A DNA stretch of 14,796 nt from Xanthobacteraceae bacterium (lineage in GTDB: Bacteria > Pseudomonadota > Alphaproteobacteria > Rhizobiales > Xanthobacteraceae): positions 1 to 14,796 of the forward strand of contig JASHYD010000380.1 of assembly GCA_030043175.1 (NCBI GenBank), written 5' to 3'. Positions 7,479 to 14,434 of this stretch are shown here, piece after piece (position 1 is the first letter of the stretch; each line of letters begins with the position of its first letter). The position numbers and the translations under genes were made by a program. The notes beneath the pieces were generated by a model. It was given only the letters and a program-made list of their open reading frames with translations, did not search any database and had not been told where the DNA came from.

Positions 7479-7610
7479 ATGAATTCAAAGACTGATTTCA
7501 TAGTTTTGACAGTTTTCATGGTTTCGGCAGTGGCCCGCGACATTGAGCAGCAGAATTCGATTGCCATCAGTCAATCGATCCAGGCAGTACAGCAGTACTT
7601 CTGCAACTAA
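7479..7610 (+). CDS. Doubtful 43-residue small protein
   Basis: ATG at 7479 preceded by a G-rich run (ggttggggggggtt) that could act as a ribosome site. Residues 7-18 are hydrophobic (FIVLTVFMVSAVA) and followed by a Gln/Ile-rich polar tail, so it could be a short exported or membrane peptide. There is no recognised family. The frame lies just downstream of the 40-bp repeats and about 120 bp before the barrel gene on the same strand. An overlapping minus frame (7310-7567) is equally open, which lowers confidence. Confidence 0.25.
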   Translation: MNSKTDFIVLTVFMVSAVARDIEQQNSIAISQSIQAVQQYFCN

Positions 7611-7728
7611 GGCTTCCGCTTGCGCTGGGCATTGTGACATATCCGATAAGGGTAGGGCATTGCCCCAGGTTTCACGACCCCGGCGCAGCTTGTTGGCATG
7701 AGACTGTTTTTGCGTGAGGGAGGGGGGA

Positions 7729-9585
7729 ATGCTGGGTACAGGTGGGACTCTGCGTACACGGTTATGTTCACATCCGGGGGCCAGGCGCCACCGCGCTGGC
7801 TCAACAGGGTGGCCGATCCTGACGTCTGTAAGCGCCGTGGCGCTGATGACGGGGGCGCCCTCTGCCGCATATGCGCAATGTTTTGGCAGCCTCAACTCTA
7901 TTACGTCGGCGATCGGTACGGTCAACACGGCATTTTTACCCAGCGGCTCGGCCTTTCTGTCGGCGGCGCCAAACAGTGCGCCCGATCAGCAGGGCGGCGG
8001 TGTGTGGACAAGGGCCGGTGGTGGGAAGGTTGACACGGAATCTAACACCAATTTCAACGTATCATTCAACGTTACGCAGCCAAACGGTTTCAGTTTTCCG
8101 ATTACTCTGAGCGACCCCTGCCGCGCAAGCGTAAAGCAGGACTTCTCGGGTGTTGAGGCTGGTCACGACATTGCGCTTCTCAACAGCGGCAACTCAGACA
8201 TGAATTGGCACTTCGGCGTACTCGCCGGGTACGTCGGGGTGAACATCAGTACTCCGCAGGAGATGAATATTCCTGGGCAAAGCGGCAGTGTCGATGCGCC
8301 GTCCGTAGGCCTCTACACTGCGTTCTCCAAGGGCAACTTTTCCGCCGATGTCCAAGCCCGCCTGTATAATCTCCAAGCCGAATCTTTAGGACAAAGGCTC
8401 GATGCGCGCGGCTATTCCGTTACGGGCAATATGGGCTATCGCTTCAATCTTCCCGGCAACTGGACCCTTGAGCCTTCGATAGGCGGCGTTTTCTCGCACA
8501 CTTCGATCGATCCGCTCACCATCGCCGGTGTGCCCATCCCGGTCGGCCCCACAGCGTTCGTCCCATTGAGTGGCGCCCTGCAGTTCCAGGACGTCGAAAG
8601 CGCGCTCGGGCGTGCGAGCGTGACGCTGGGTACCAGCCTGCCTCTAGGCGGCCAGGTCGTCGCGTACCCCTTCGTCACAGCAAGCGCGTTTCATGAATTC
8701 GAAGGCAACGTGACCGCCTCGATCGCGATAGCCGGGACGCCTTTTATTTCGGGCAGCGGTAGTCTTACGGCCAGTAGCATTGGCACTTATGCTCAGTTCG
8801 GCGGCGGCAGCGCCTTCGAGTTGCGCGACACCGGCTGGCTCGGCTTTGCCCGCGTAGACTACCGGACCGGCGAGAATATCCAAGGCTACAGTGTTATCGG
8901 CGGGTTGCGCTACCAGCTCGAGGGGGAGAATCGCGCCCGCCATCCCGAAATGCCCGTGAAGGCTCGTCCCGCGGAAGGCTACGATTGGACCGGCCCTTAC
9001 GTGGGCGTCTTTGCCGGCAGCACCTGGGGCGGCACGCATTGGACGTCTCAGGGCGGTACTGTTGACCCCGATTACGCGGGGTACCTTGCTGGCGGCCAAG
9101 CCGGTTACAACTACCAGACAGGACGATTTGTTTGGGGCATTGAAGCAGACGCCGGCAGATCGAATGCCCGCGGAGCAGCAAAATCCTGCCCAATCCAGCC
9201 GCCCTTATTTGGATGCGAAGACGATGTAGGCGTATTGGGCTCTCTGACAGGCCGGTTTGGATACACATGGGACCGCGCGCTGTTCTACGCCAAAGGCGGT
9301 TGGGAATACGGAGAGGTTACGGCAGGGACGAGTTTGAACTTTGTGGACCCGTTCCTTGGCCTCCCCCCTGCGCCTGGGGCGCTGAAGTCAAGCAATTGGG
9401 AGAACGGCTGGACCGCCGGCGTTGGCATGGAATACGCCCTCACGGACAACTGGTCCGCGAAGGCAGAATACATGTACTATGCTTTTCCGCAGTACGCTTT
9501 CTCAGTGGCTCAAAACGTGACAGCGAATGCCACAGCCGCAGGCAATATCGTTCGAATCGGGGTGAACTACCACTTCAAACCCTAG
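7729..9585 (+). CDS. Outer-membrane protein with two beta-barrel modules (autotransporter-type plus opacity/Omp25-type)
   Basis: A 618-residue protein. ATG 7729 is chosen over the in-frame GTG at 7714 because gagggagggggga lies directly before it. Residues 1-49 are a long signal sequence (LTSVSAVALMTGAPSAAYA, cleavage before Q50). Residues about 80-405 form an autotransporter-like beta domain beginning GGGVWTRAGGGKVDT, with alternating amphipathic strands, and ending in a barrel-terminal-like strand (YSVIGGLRYQLEG). There is almost no passenger: only about 30 residues separate the signal from the first barrel. Residues about 417-618 are a second, opacity-type barrel: YDWTGPYVGVFAGS start, ALFYAKGGWEYG and WSAKAEYMYY strands, and a closing VRIGVNYHF with two residues after the terminal Phe. 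It is probably a single transcription unit. The double-barrel layout is unusual; each module alone is common in Bradyrhizobium relatives. Confidence 0.88.
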   Translation: MLGTGGTLRTRLCSHPGARRHRAGSTGWPILTSVSAVALMTGAPSAAYAQCFGSLNSITSAIGTVNTAFLPSGSAFLSAAPNSAPDQQGGGVWTRAGGGKVDTESNTNFNVSFNVTQPNGFSFPITLSDPCRASVKQDFSGVEAGHDIALLNSGNSDMNWHFGVLAGYVGVNISTPQEMNIPGQSGSVDAPSVGLYTAFSKGNFSADVQARLYNLQAESLGQRLDARGYSVTGNMGYRFNLPGNWTLEPSIGGVFSHTSIDPLTIAGVPIPVGPTAFVPLSGALQFQDVESALGRASVTLGTSLPLGGQVVAYPFVTASAFHEFEGNVTASIAIAGTPFISGSGSLTASSIGTYAQFGGGSAFELRDTGWLGFARVDYRTGENIQGYSVIGGLRYQLEGENRARHPEMPVKARPAEGYDWTGPYVGVFAGSTWGGTHWTSQGGTVDPDYAGYLAGGQAGYNYQTGRFVWGIEADAGRSNARGAAKSCPIQPPLFGCEDDVGVLGSLTGRFGYTWDRALFYAKGGWEYGEVTAGTSLNFVDPFLGLPPAPGALKSSNWENGWTAGVGMEYALTDNWSAKAEYMYYAFPQYAFSVAQNVTANATAAGNIVRIGVNYHFKP

Positions 9586-9596
9586 CCGGAGGGGGC

Positions 9597-9623
9597 GGCG
9601 ACACTGCCGTGCGCAGTGTCGCC
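9597..9623 (+). terminator. Stem-loop just after the barrel gene
   Basis: A perfect 11-bp stem (ggcgacactgc / gcagtgtcgcc) with a 5-nt loop (cgtgc), 11 bp after the stop codon. There is no T-run, so it may be a Rho-dependent or mRNA-stabilising 3' hairpin rather than a classic intrinsic terminator. Confidence 0.65.
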
Positions 9624-10062
9624 CGTGGTGACCCGCTTAAAAGGGGCTCATTTGTGCCTAAGTGGGTGGCTTCTAAAGCCGGCCTCGAGTGCTGCAGGGG
9701 CAGCCCGCTCGACCGATCGACCACAGCTTCCTCGGCCCTCAGCGGCGCCATGTTGCGCGTCACGAACGCCTCTCCAGGCAGCGACGCCGTTAGAGCGCTG
9801 GGCTGGCAACTTTGATTAACCTTTATCAAAATACATAGAGCTTTCTTATATCGTAAATAGTGAATTTGCGGTTCTGGAGAGGAAACGCCATGTCGGAGGC
9901 CGGGAATGCGGCTTTTAAAAGATCGTAGGGCCAACTGACATTTCTGACAGAATTGTCTAAATGCTGTTTTGCCGGACAGCGACGCCACCAGAAACGCGCT
10001 ACCGCGGTTGCGCGTCAGTTTGATGACAACGGGCATCAAAAAGAGTTTCAGCGAGGCCACGC
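9624..10062. other. Non-coding stretch with a short leader-like ORF
   Basis: No domain-bearing frame is seen on either strand from 9624 to 10062. An AT-rich segment at 9811-9870 (ttgattaacctttatcaaaa, then ttatatcgtaaatag) looks promoter-like. Below it, ATG 9890 has a good ribosome site but only 12 codons (listed separately). The motif ctgaca occurs twice in tandem near 9936-9950 (ctgacatttctgacag). Confidence 0.55.
9890..9928 (+). other. 12-codon ORF behind a good ribosome site
   Basis: The ORF reads MSEAGNAAFKRS then TAG. It is preceded by ggagagg with about 7 nt spacing, and by an AT-rich promoter-like segment. After the TAG the same frame stays open for 55 further codons to 10096, so it may be a broken gene, a leader peptide or chance. 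I recognise no family. Confidence 0.25.
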
Positions 10063-10477
10063 GATGCACCGCCAGGTTTCGCTTACCGACGGCTGATCGA
10101 GGAGACGGCGTCGATCGACGTGCGTGCCTGGCTCCGGCGGGGCTCGTTCATGGAGGCAGGCTGTTTACTCACCATTGGCCGAGTGGCGCCAGAATTGGCA
10201 TTCGTGTAGGGCGCGATACCGTAACGCTGATCGACACCCGCGAAGATGGCTCGCCGATCGAGCAGCGCGTGAGGCTCGCTTGGCGATGACGCTTTGGCGA
10301 TCGGCCGTTTTTCCTTTGTCGCTGTGGCCGACAATCGCTCGTGCTGGATCTGCGCCTTGGGCATTGGGCTTGTCGGGAATGTTGCGGCCTCGGCTATCGA
10401 CCCGACCTTGAGTTGATGACCCATCGCGGCGAGATGCGAGCGTGGTCGATGCAGCGGCGATCAAATCGAGCGACGTA
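10063..10477 (+). pseudogene. Frameshifted zinc-ribbon hypothetical protein, truncated at its 3' end
   Basis: Three pieces read like one degenerate protein of a zinc-ribbon family that is frequent and usually unnamed in rhizobial accessory DNA. Piece one (from 10078) reads FAYRRLIEETASIDVRAWLR and then RGSFMEAG. Around 10160-10172 the frame shifts and piece two continues as HWPSGARIGIRVGRDTVTL and IEQRVRLAW. An in-frame TGA at 10287 follows, and piece three continues in that same frame with RFGDRPFFLCRCG, then WACRECCGLGY. The Cys pairs (LCRCG, CRECC) are the expected metal-binding positions, although the first is C-x-C. The reading ends where the hairpin of the IS605-type remnant begins (10478), so the element may have interrupted it. 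Family recognition is from memory, without a search. Confidence 0.55.
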
Positions 10478-10549
10478 CCCCGACCTTTAGGTCGGGGGTT
10501 GAGAGCGCAGCCGACAAAGTCGGCTTCCCCTACTTGCTTTGCCACGACG

Positions 10550-10741
10550 GGACTCCCATCGGTCGAAGCGGCATGCTTGATCTCCAGCGGCTTTCGAGCC
10601 GAAAACCATAGCTCAACAGTAGTCAGGGCGGGACACGCCCGTAGAGCCTCGCAAGCGAACCACAGTGGTGGTCGGCAAGAGGAAGCCACTCGTGTCCGAG
10701 TATTTGCTCGGCCGGGTGAATCGGCCGTGGGGAAACCCTGA
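10550..10741 (+). pseudogene. Possible remnant of a TnpB C-terminal tail
   Basis: An open frame ending at TGA 10739-10741 inside the remnant reads GLPSVEAACLISSGFRAENH and continues polar to ARPGESAVGKP. In IS1341/IS605-type elements the tnpB 3' end overlaps the right end in this way, and its last residues are poorly conserved and polar. No zinc-finger or RuvC residues are present, so the assignment rests on position and style only. Confidence 0.28.
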
Positions 10742-10810
10742 ATGGCCGTAAATCTCAACCTTAGAGGCTGGGGCAGAAGCCCCCGCCGTCAGGCGGTGGG
10801 AGCATGTCAC
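10638..10810 (+). ncRNA. Candidate omega/reRNA scaffold remnant
   Basis: The conserved 173-bp right-end block has the position and hairpin content of TnpB guide-RNA scaffolds, which are processed from the right end and take their guide from the flank just beyond it. The guide of this copy would begin at 10811; that of the first copy would begin at 173. Conservation of the block at two sites without a transposase is compatible either with mobilisation in trans or with simple remnants. Confidence 0.3.
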
Positions 10811-11061
10811 CAGGTGGCGATCGATGCAGACGCCCGACATCTCGTAGGGCAGATGTTGGGCGTCACTTCCACAGCCGGTCGACAATCGCGGCTGCGATGA
10901 AGAAATAAGCCACGATGATCATGCAGAGTCATTCGGCTTCTCCTCGCGGCTTTCCCGATCATCGCCGGCGGCGGGCTGGCGAAGCCAAGTCCAGCTGGAT
11001 TTCGCTTCCCTGATCGGCGAGGATGGTGTCTTTAGCACAACGCTGTTTTCGGGAGACTTTG
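10811..11061. other. Intergenic region before the first Bug-family gene
   Basis: There is no convincing gene. On the minus strand a 19-codon frame (start about 10921) encodes a hydrophobic peptide, IIVAYFFIAAAIVDRLW, and a second overlapping minus frame begins at ATG 10931 after gaggag. Either could be a gene fragment. A gggaga ribosome site at 11051-11056 serves the downstream gene. Confidence 0.4.
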
Positions 11062-12129
11062 ATGAAAGCGAGTGACGCCTTGGTTGCGATGTGTCTCTTG
11101 GCGTTCGTGACCGACCACGGGGCTGCACAGACCGCTTTTCCCGAGCGCACAGTACGCATCCTGGTCGGTTATGTGCCGGGCGGGCCGAACGACATCATTG
11201 CGCGGGCGATCGGCGACAAGCTGGCGCAAGTCTGGGACAAATCGGTGATCGTCGAGAACGTGCCGGGCGCCAGCGGCAACATTGCCGGGGATCGGGTCGC
11301 CAAGGCATCACCCGACGGCTACACGCTTCTGCTCGCGAATTCCGCACAGATCGTGGTCAATCCGAGCTTGTTCGAGAAGATGAACTACGATCCGCTCAAA
11401 GAACTTGCGCCAGTGTCAGAGGTCGCCTTCACGCCCAACCTGCTGACCGTTCCGAACGACTTGCCGGTCCATAATGTGCAGGAACTCATCGCGCTGGTCC
11501 ACGCCACGCCGGGAAAATACAGTTTTGGCTCCGCCGGGGTTGGCACCACGCAGCACCTCGCCGGCGAGCTTTTCAAGTGGCGTGCGAAGCTCGACCTCCA
11601 GCACATCCCCTATCGCGGCGCGAGCGCGGTCATCACGGATTTGCTGGGCGGCCGCATCACCATGTTCTTCGGCAACATCGCGCCGCTGCTGCCGCTGGTC
11701 CGCGAGGGCAAGCTGCACGCATTGGCGGTAACTTCACGCGATCGCTTTGCCGCCGTGCCGAGCGTGCCGACGGTCGCCGAATCGGGCTTTCCCGGCTTCG
11801 ACGTGGTCGCGTCATTCGGCCTGATGGTGGCGGCAGGAACGCGTGCCGACGTCATCAACAAGATCAGCCGCGATACCGCGCAGGTGTTACTGCAAGACGA
11901 CCTGCGCCAACGGTTGGCCGACATTGGTGTGGTCACGATCGGCAACTCGCCGGCGCAGTTTGCCGCCGCCCTCAGGACCGAATCCGTGCAGTGGGCAAGC
12001 CTCATCAAGGAGACCGGGATACACGCGGTGGAGAATCCGGGCAGTCAACGGCACTCGGCCTCGCGCTCGCTGAGGAAGTGGCGCACCGTTTCCATGAACT
12101 TGGCGATTGAAATCGGTTTCGACAGATAG
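11062..12129 (+). CDS. Bug-family (TctC-like) solute-binding protein with an abnormal C-terminal extension
   Basis: A 355-residue protein from ATG 11062 (gggaga 5 nt upstream); the in-frame upstream start at 11023 would only add residues before the signal peptide. Residues 1-22 are a signal sequence ([18 protein letters not shown]). The Bug signature is clear: [31 protein letters not shown] and [12 protein letters not shown], then [17 protein letters not shown] for the second ligand loop. These periplasmic proteins bind carboxylates for tripartite tricarboxylate transporters, but no TctA/TctB genes are nearby, as is usual for orphan Bug genes. Family members end near the equivalent of [10 protein letters not shown], about residue 324. 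Here the frame runs on for 31 more residues, read from DNA antisense to the divK gene, with an 85-bp overlap. The ligand is unknown. Confidence 0.9.
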   Translation: MKASDALVAMCLLAFVTDHGAAQTAFPERTVRILVGYVPGGPNDIIARAIGDKLAQVWDKSVIVENVPGASGNIAGDRVAKASPDGYTLLLANSAQIVVNPSLFEKMNYDPLKELAPVSEVAFTPNLLTVPNDLPVHNVQELIALVHATPGKYSFGSAGVGTTQHLAGELFKWRAKLDLQHIPYRGASAVITDLLGGRITMFFGNIAPLLPLVREGKLHALAVTSRDRFAAVPSVPTVAESGFPGFDVVASFGLMVAAGTRADVINKISRDTAQVLLQDDLRQRLADIGVVTIGNSPAQFAAALRTESVQWASLIKETGIHAVENPGSQRHSASRSLRKWRTVSMNLAIEIGFDR

Positions 12130-12431
12130 GCCTCGCACCCACCCTGCCGTATGCGCTCCTCGTCGCCATTCATGGCGAATGCCGTGACGGCAACAACCGG
12201 AATCCGATGCAGCTCGGGATCGGCCTTGATCCACTTCGTGACCTCGAGCCCCGACACCTCGGGCAATTGTATGTCCATCAAGATCAGGTCGGGGCGATAG
12301 GTGCGCGCCAGCTCAAGTGCCTCAATTCCGTTGCGCGTTCCCACGGCCTCGTAGCCGTGCGCCTCCAACAAGTCATGGAAGAGCTTCATGTTAAGCTCGT
12401 TGTCTTCCACGATGAGGACGGTCTTGGCCAC
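12045..12431 (-). CDS. divK: DivK-like single-domain response regulator
   Basis: A 128-residue receiver-only protein from GTG 12431 (taggag 10 nt upstream). A TTG six bases further up is also in frame, but the GTG gives the usual DivK opening [18 protein letters not shown]. The acidic pocket is E/D at positions 9-10, the phosphorylated Asp is in LILMDIQLP (D53), then AVTAFAM (T83) and SKP (K105). CEAYLSKPI and the DNELNMKLF helix are DivK hallmarks. DivK works with histidine kinases such as PleC and DivJ in alphaproteobacterial cell polarity and the cell cycle. No pleD follows it here, so it is probably a paralogue rather than the core cell-cycle gene. Its 3' end overlaps the convergent Bug gene; the divergent region upstream is shared with the second Bug gene. 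Confidence 0.9.
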   Translation of the reverse strand: MAKTVLIVEDNELNMKLFHDLLEAHGYEAVGTRNGIEALELARTYRPDLILMDIQLPEVSGLEVTKWIKADPELHRIPVVAVTAFAMNGDEERIRQGGCEAYLSKPISIAKFMETVRHFLSEREAECR

Positions 12432-12790
12432 TCTCAAACATCTCCTATTATCTGCCGCATAGCGGTACGGTAGTCAGGATTCCTTACAGAAACGGAAATT
12501 CGCGCGATTTGAAGGGATCGGTCAAGCGCTCCGGTCACCGGCATGCGATCCAGGGGACAGGGCGCAACAGCCTTGATTTGCTTGAATTACCGGCACTTTT
12601 TGCGACGATTCTTGGAGGACCCGAAGGGCCGGCGGCACGGGGCTTGATCCTGGCCAGGCCGGCTCTTAGGATTTTGCTGCACTTGTGGTTACCGTTCAAT
12701 CACCGACATCATGACCATACAGCTTCCCGGCGTGCGCTTGCCAACGTTAGCATAAAGAGCAGACGCGCGTCGCCGCCCAAGGGTGCGAAC
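12432..12790. promoter_or_regulatory. Divergent intergenic region between divK and the second Bug gene
   Basis: About 360 bp hold both promoters. The plus frame of the Bug gene is open back to 12509, but those residues are unlike a signal peptide and are His/Arg-rich, so the region is taken as non-coding. I found no CtrA-type TTAA-N7-TTAA site and no firm -35/-10 pair. Confidence 0.4.
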
Positions 12791-13924
12791 ATGATCGCGT
12801 TGAAGCGATTCGTTACCGGAGCGCCGGCAACCCGTGACGCCTACCCCAGCTTGCTGGGGAGGTCCGGGTGGACGACCACACGCACGATCGCGGCGCTCCA
12901 GTGTCTCCTCATTGTGACCTTTAGCGCAGCGGTGACGGGGATCCCTGCACCTGCCATCGCAGACGACGCCAGCTCGTTCTTTGCCGGCAAGACGGTGCGC
13001 ATCGTGGTGGGATTTAGCCCTGGCGGCGGCTACGACATTTACGCCCGTGAGCTTGCCCGTTATCTCGGACGGCACATTGCGGGCCATCCTGCGGTGGTGG
13101 TCCAGAACATGGCCGGAGCCGGAAGCCTCAAGGCGGTGAACTTTCTTTTCAATGCAGCGCCGCGCGACGGCACGGTGCTCGCGACCTTCTCACGCGGCAT
13201 TGTCTTCGAACCGCTCATCGGACATCTTGACGGCGCCCAATTCGAGGCGCCCAAATTCAACTGGATCGGCAGCATCTCAGACGAGGTCAGCGTCTGCGCC
13301 ATCAACGCGTCCCGCGGCGTCGCCACCTGGCGGGACATGCTGACCACGAATACCGTTATCGGTGCCTCCGGGGCGGGCGCCGACAGCGACGTATTCCCGA
13401 TCGTGCTGCGCAATCTATTCCATTTGCCGATGCGGATCGTCACCGGCTATCCGGGCGGCGCCGACCTCAATCTCGCGATGGAGCGCGGCGAGATCGACGG
13501 CCGATGCGGCTGGTCATGGACGAGCATTGTCAGCCGCAATCGCGACTGGCTCGCGGACAAGCGAATTCGGATCACGCTGCAGATTGCGCTGGCAAAGCAC
13601 GAGGACCTCCCCGACGTTCCGTTGATCACGGATCTTGTGTCCGACCCGCGCCAGGCCGCCGCCCTCAAGCTCATCGTATCGCGTCAGGCGATCGCGCGGC
13701 CGTTCGCGGCGCCGCCGCAGGTGCCACCGGAACGGATTGAAATATTGCGTGAGGCCTTCGACTCGACGATGCGCGACCCTGACTTTCTCGCCGGAATGCG
13801 TGGCCAGAGCCTGGAAGTGCGCCCGTTGGGCGGTGCTGCCGTGCAAGTGCTGATGCGCGATCTCTATGCGTCGTCACGGGACGCCGTGAAACTTGCGCGG
13901 GATATCCTGGTCGATATGCCGTAA
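12791..13924 (+). CDS. Divergent Bug-family (TctC-like) solute-binding protein
   Basis: A 377-residue protein from ATG 12791; the ribosome site is weak (aaggg about 8 nt upstream). The signal sequence has an unusually long N-region, with its hydrophobic core at about residues 38-58 (ALQCLLIVTFSAAVTGI) and cleavage near AIA-DDAS. The Bug fold is recognisable from VRIVVGFSPGGGYDIYAREL, VVQNMAGAGSLKAVNFLF and PRDGTVL, followed by a divergent middle. It lacks the usual 'GYTL' and 'G.G...H' forms, and it has GYPGGADLNLAMERGEIDGR, typical of the TctC subgroup with long C-terminal domains. No transporter membrane subunits are nearby. It and the first Bug gene are too different to be a recent duplication. 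The substrate cannot be read from the sequence. Confidence 0.85.
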   Translation: MIALKRFVTGAPATRDAYPSLLGRSGWTTTRTIAALQCLLIVTFSAAVTGIPAPAIADDASSFFAGKTVRIVVGFSPGGGYDIYARELARYLGRHIAGHPAVVVQNMAGAGSLKAVNFLFNAAPRDGTVLATFSRGIVFEPLIGHLDGAQFEAPKFNWIGSISDEVSVCAINASRGVATWRDMLTTNTVIGASGAGADSDVFPIVLRNLFHLPMRIVTGYPGGADLNLAMERGEIDGRCGWSWTSIVSRNRDWLADKRIRITLQIALAKHEDLPDVPLITDLVSDPRQAAALKLIVSRQAIARPFAAPPQVPPERIEILREAFDSTMRDPDFLAGMRGQSLEVRPLGGAAVQVLMRDLYASSRDAVKLARDILVDMP

Positions 13925-14021
13925 GGCGGGCGCGCACATCAACCGTGCTTAAGGGGCGGTGGTGCCACAGTGGAATTTGCCCCGGCAAAATCTCATCCGC
14001 CAAGTAGGATGCGATGTTGAG

Positions 14022-14384
14022 ATGAAAGCCAATCGCCGATCTCACCGGTGCCGACCGTTGCAGCCCTTTCGCTCGCCCGCCGACAAGGTTAGGGTTGCGG
14101 CACATCAAAGTGATGCGGCGTTCGAATTGGCGATCGCCGCGCTCGGGTTTCTCGCCAGCGAAAGAGACGAGCTTTCGCGGTTCCTCGCGCTGACCGGGAT
14201 CGACGCCAGCTCGATTCGCGCGGCGGCCAAGGAACCCGGTTTTCTCGGCGGGGTTCTCGCCTACATTGCCGGCAATGAACCTACGCTGTTAGCATTCGCC
14301 GCCTATGCACGCGTCGATCCACAAGAGATCGAGAAGGCCAGGGTTATCCTCACCGGCGCTGCGTGCGAGGGCGACGCGCCGTAA
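14022..14384 (+). CDS. DUF3572-family protein
   Basis: A 120-residue protein from ATG 14022; the frame is open upstream to 13959, but the family core begins only near FELAIAALGFLA. That core then runs ERDELSRFLALTGIDASSIR, AAKEPGFLGGVLAYI and NEPTLLAFAAYA, a small all-helical DUF3572 pattern typical of alphaproteobacteria. The function is unknown. In many rhizobia a DUF3572 gene lies next to divK and pleD (from memory), so its presence about 1.6 kb from a divK paralogue here suggests a rearranged duplicate of that neighbourhood. It starts 97 bp after the Bug gene. The N-terminal about 30 residues are Arg/His-rich and may not be translated. Confidence 0.78.
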   Translation: MKANRRSHRCRPLQPFRSPADKVRVAAHQSDAAFELAIAALGFLASERDELSRFLALTGIDASSIRAAAKEPGFLGGVLAYIAGNEPTLLAFAAYARVDPQEIEKARVILTGAACEGDAP

Positions 14385-14414
14385 CGGACGCGGGATGTCA
14401 CATCGTCTATCAAC

Positions 14415-14434
14415 CCGGGTTCGAGATAACCCGG
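14415..14434 (+). terminator. Stem-loop after the DUF3572 gene
   Basis: A 7-bp perfect stem (ccgggtt / aacccgg) with a 6-nt loop, 30 bp after the stop codon. It lacks a T-run, so it is only a possible terminator. Confidence 0.4.

Larger units (their letters stand above)
6703..7728. other. About 1 kb without a convincing gene
   Basis: Overlapping short open frames occur on both strands (for example minus 6919-7296 and plus 6959-7435), but none shows a recognisable domain. They overlap each other, as expected for GC-rich non-coding or decayed DNA. A weak stem (ggcagg 6708-6713 with cctgcc 6730-6735) follows the OmpA gene. From about 7320 base composition shifts to AT-rich (tatacaatatac near 7336-7347). 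The 40-bp repeat, two doubtful small ORFs and the 5' leader of the barrel gene are listed separately. Confidence 0.6.
10478..10810 (+). mobile_element. Internally deleted IS200/IS605-type element (left hairpin plus right end), copy 2
   Basis: The proposed left end is a 9-bp stem (ccccgacct 10478-10486, aggtcgggg 10489-10497), followed by a second hairpin (agccgac-aaa-gtcggct near 10509-10525). The right end matches window positions 1-172 and closes with the ggggc-agaa-gcccc and ccgcc-gtca-ggcgg hairpins and agcatgtcac at 10801-10810. Only about 330 bp lie between the ends, far too few for TnpA or TnpB, so this would be a non-autonomous remnant. The right boundary is supported by the repeat; the left boundary is inferred from the hairpin alone. 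Confidence 0.5.

Noticed and set aside
9213..9815. 200-codon open frame on the plus strand
   Set aside because: It overlaps the second barrel in another frame and runs through the stem-loop after the gene; composition is Arg-rich, typical of a shadow.
10165..10758. 197-codon open frame on the minus strand
   Set aside because: It crosses the pseudogene and the element remnant without regard to their boundaries and has no recognisable domain.
11573..12110. 177-codon plus-strand frame overlapping the first Bug gene (11577-12110)
   Set aside because: It is an Arg/His-rich shadow in another frame; the Bug reading has strong family motifs across the same DNA.
12509..12790. 94-codon extension of the second Bug protein
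   Set aside because: It is His/Arg-rich, unlike a signal peptide, and precedes a normal exported start at 12791.
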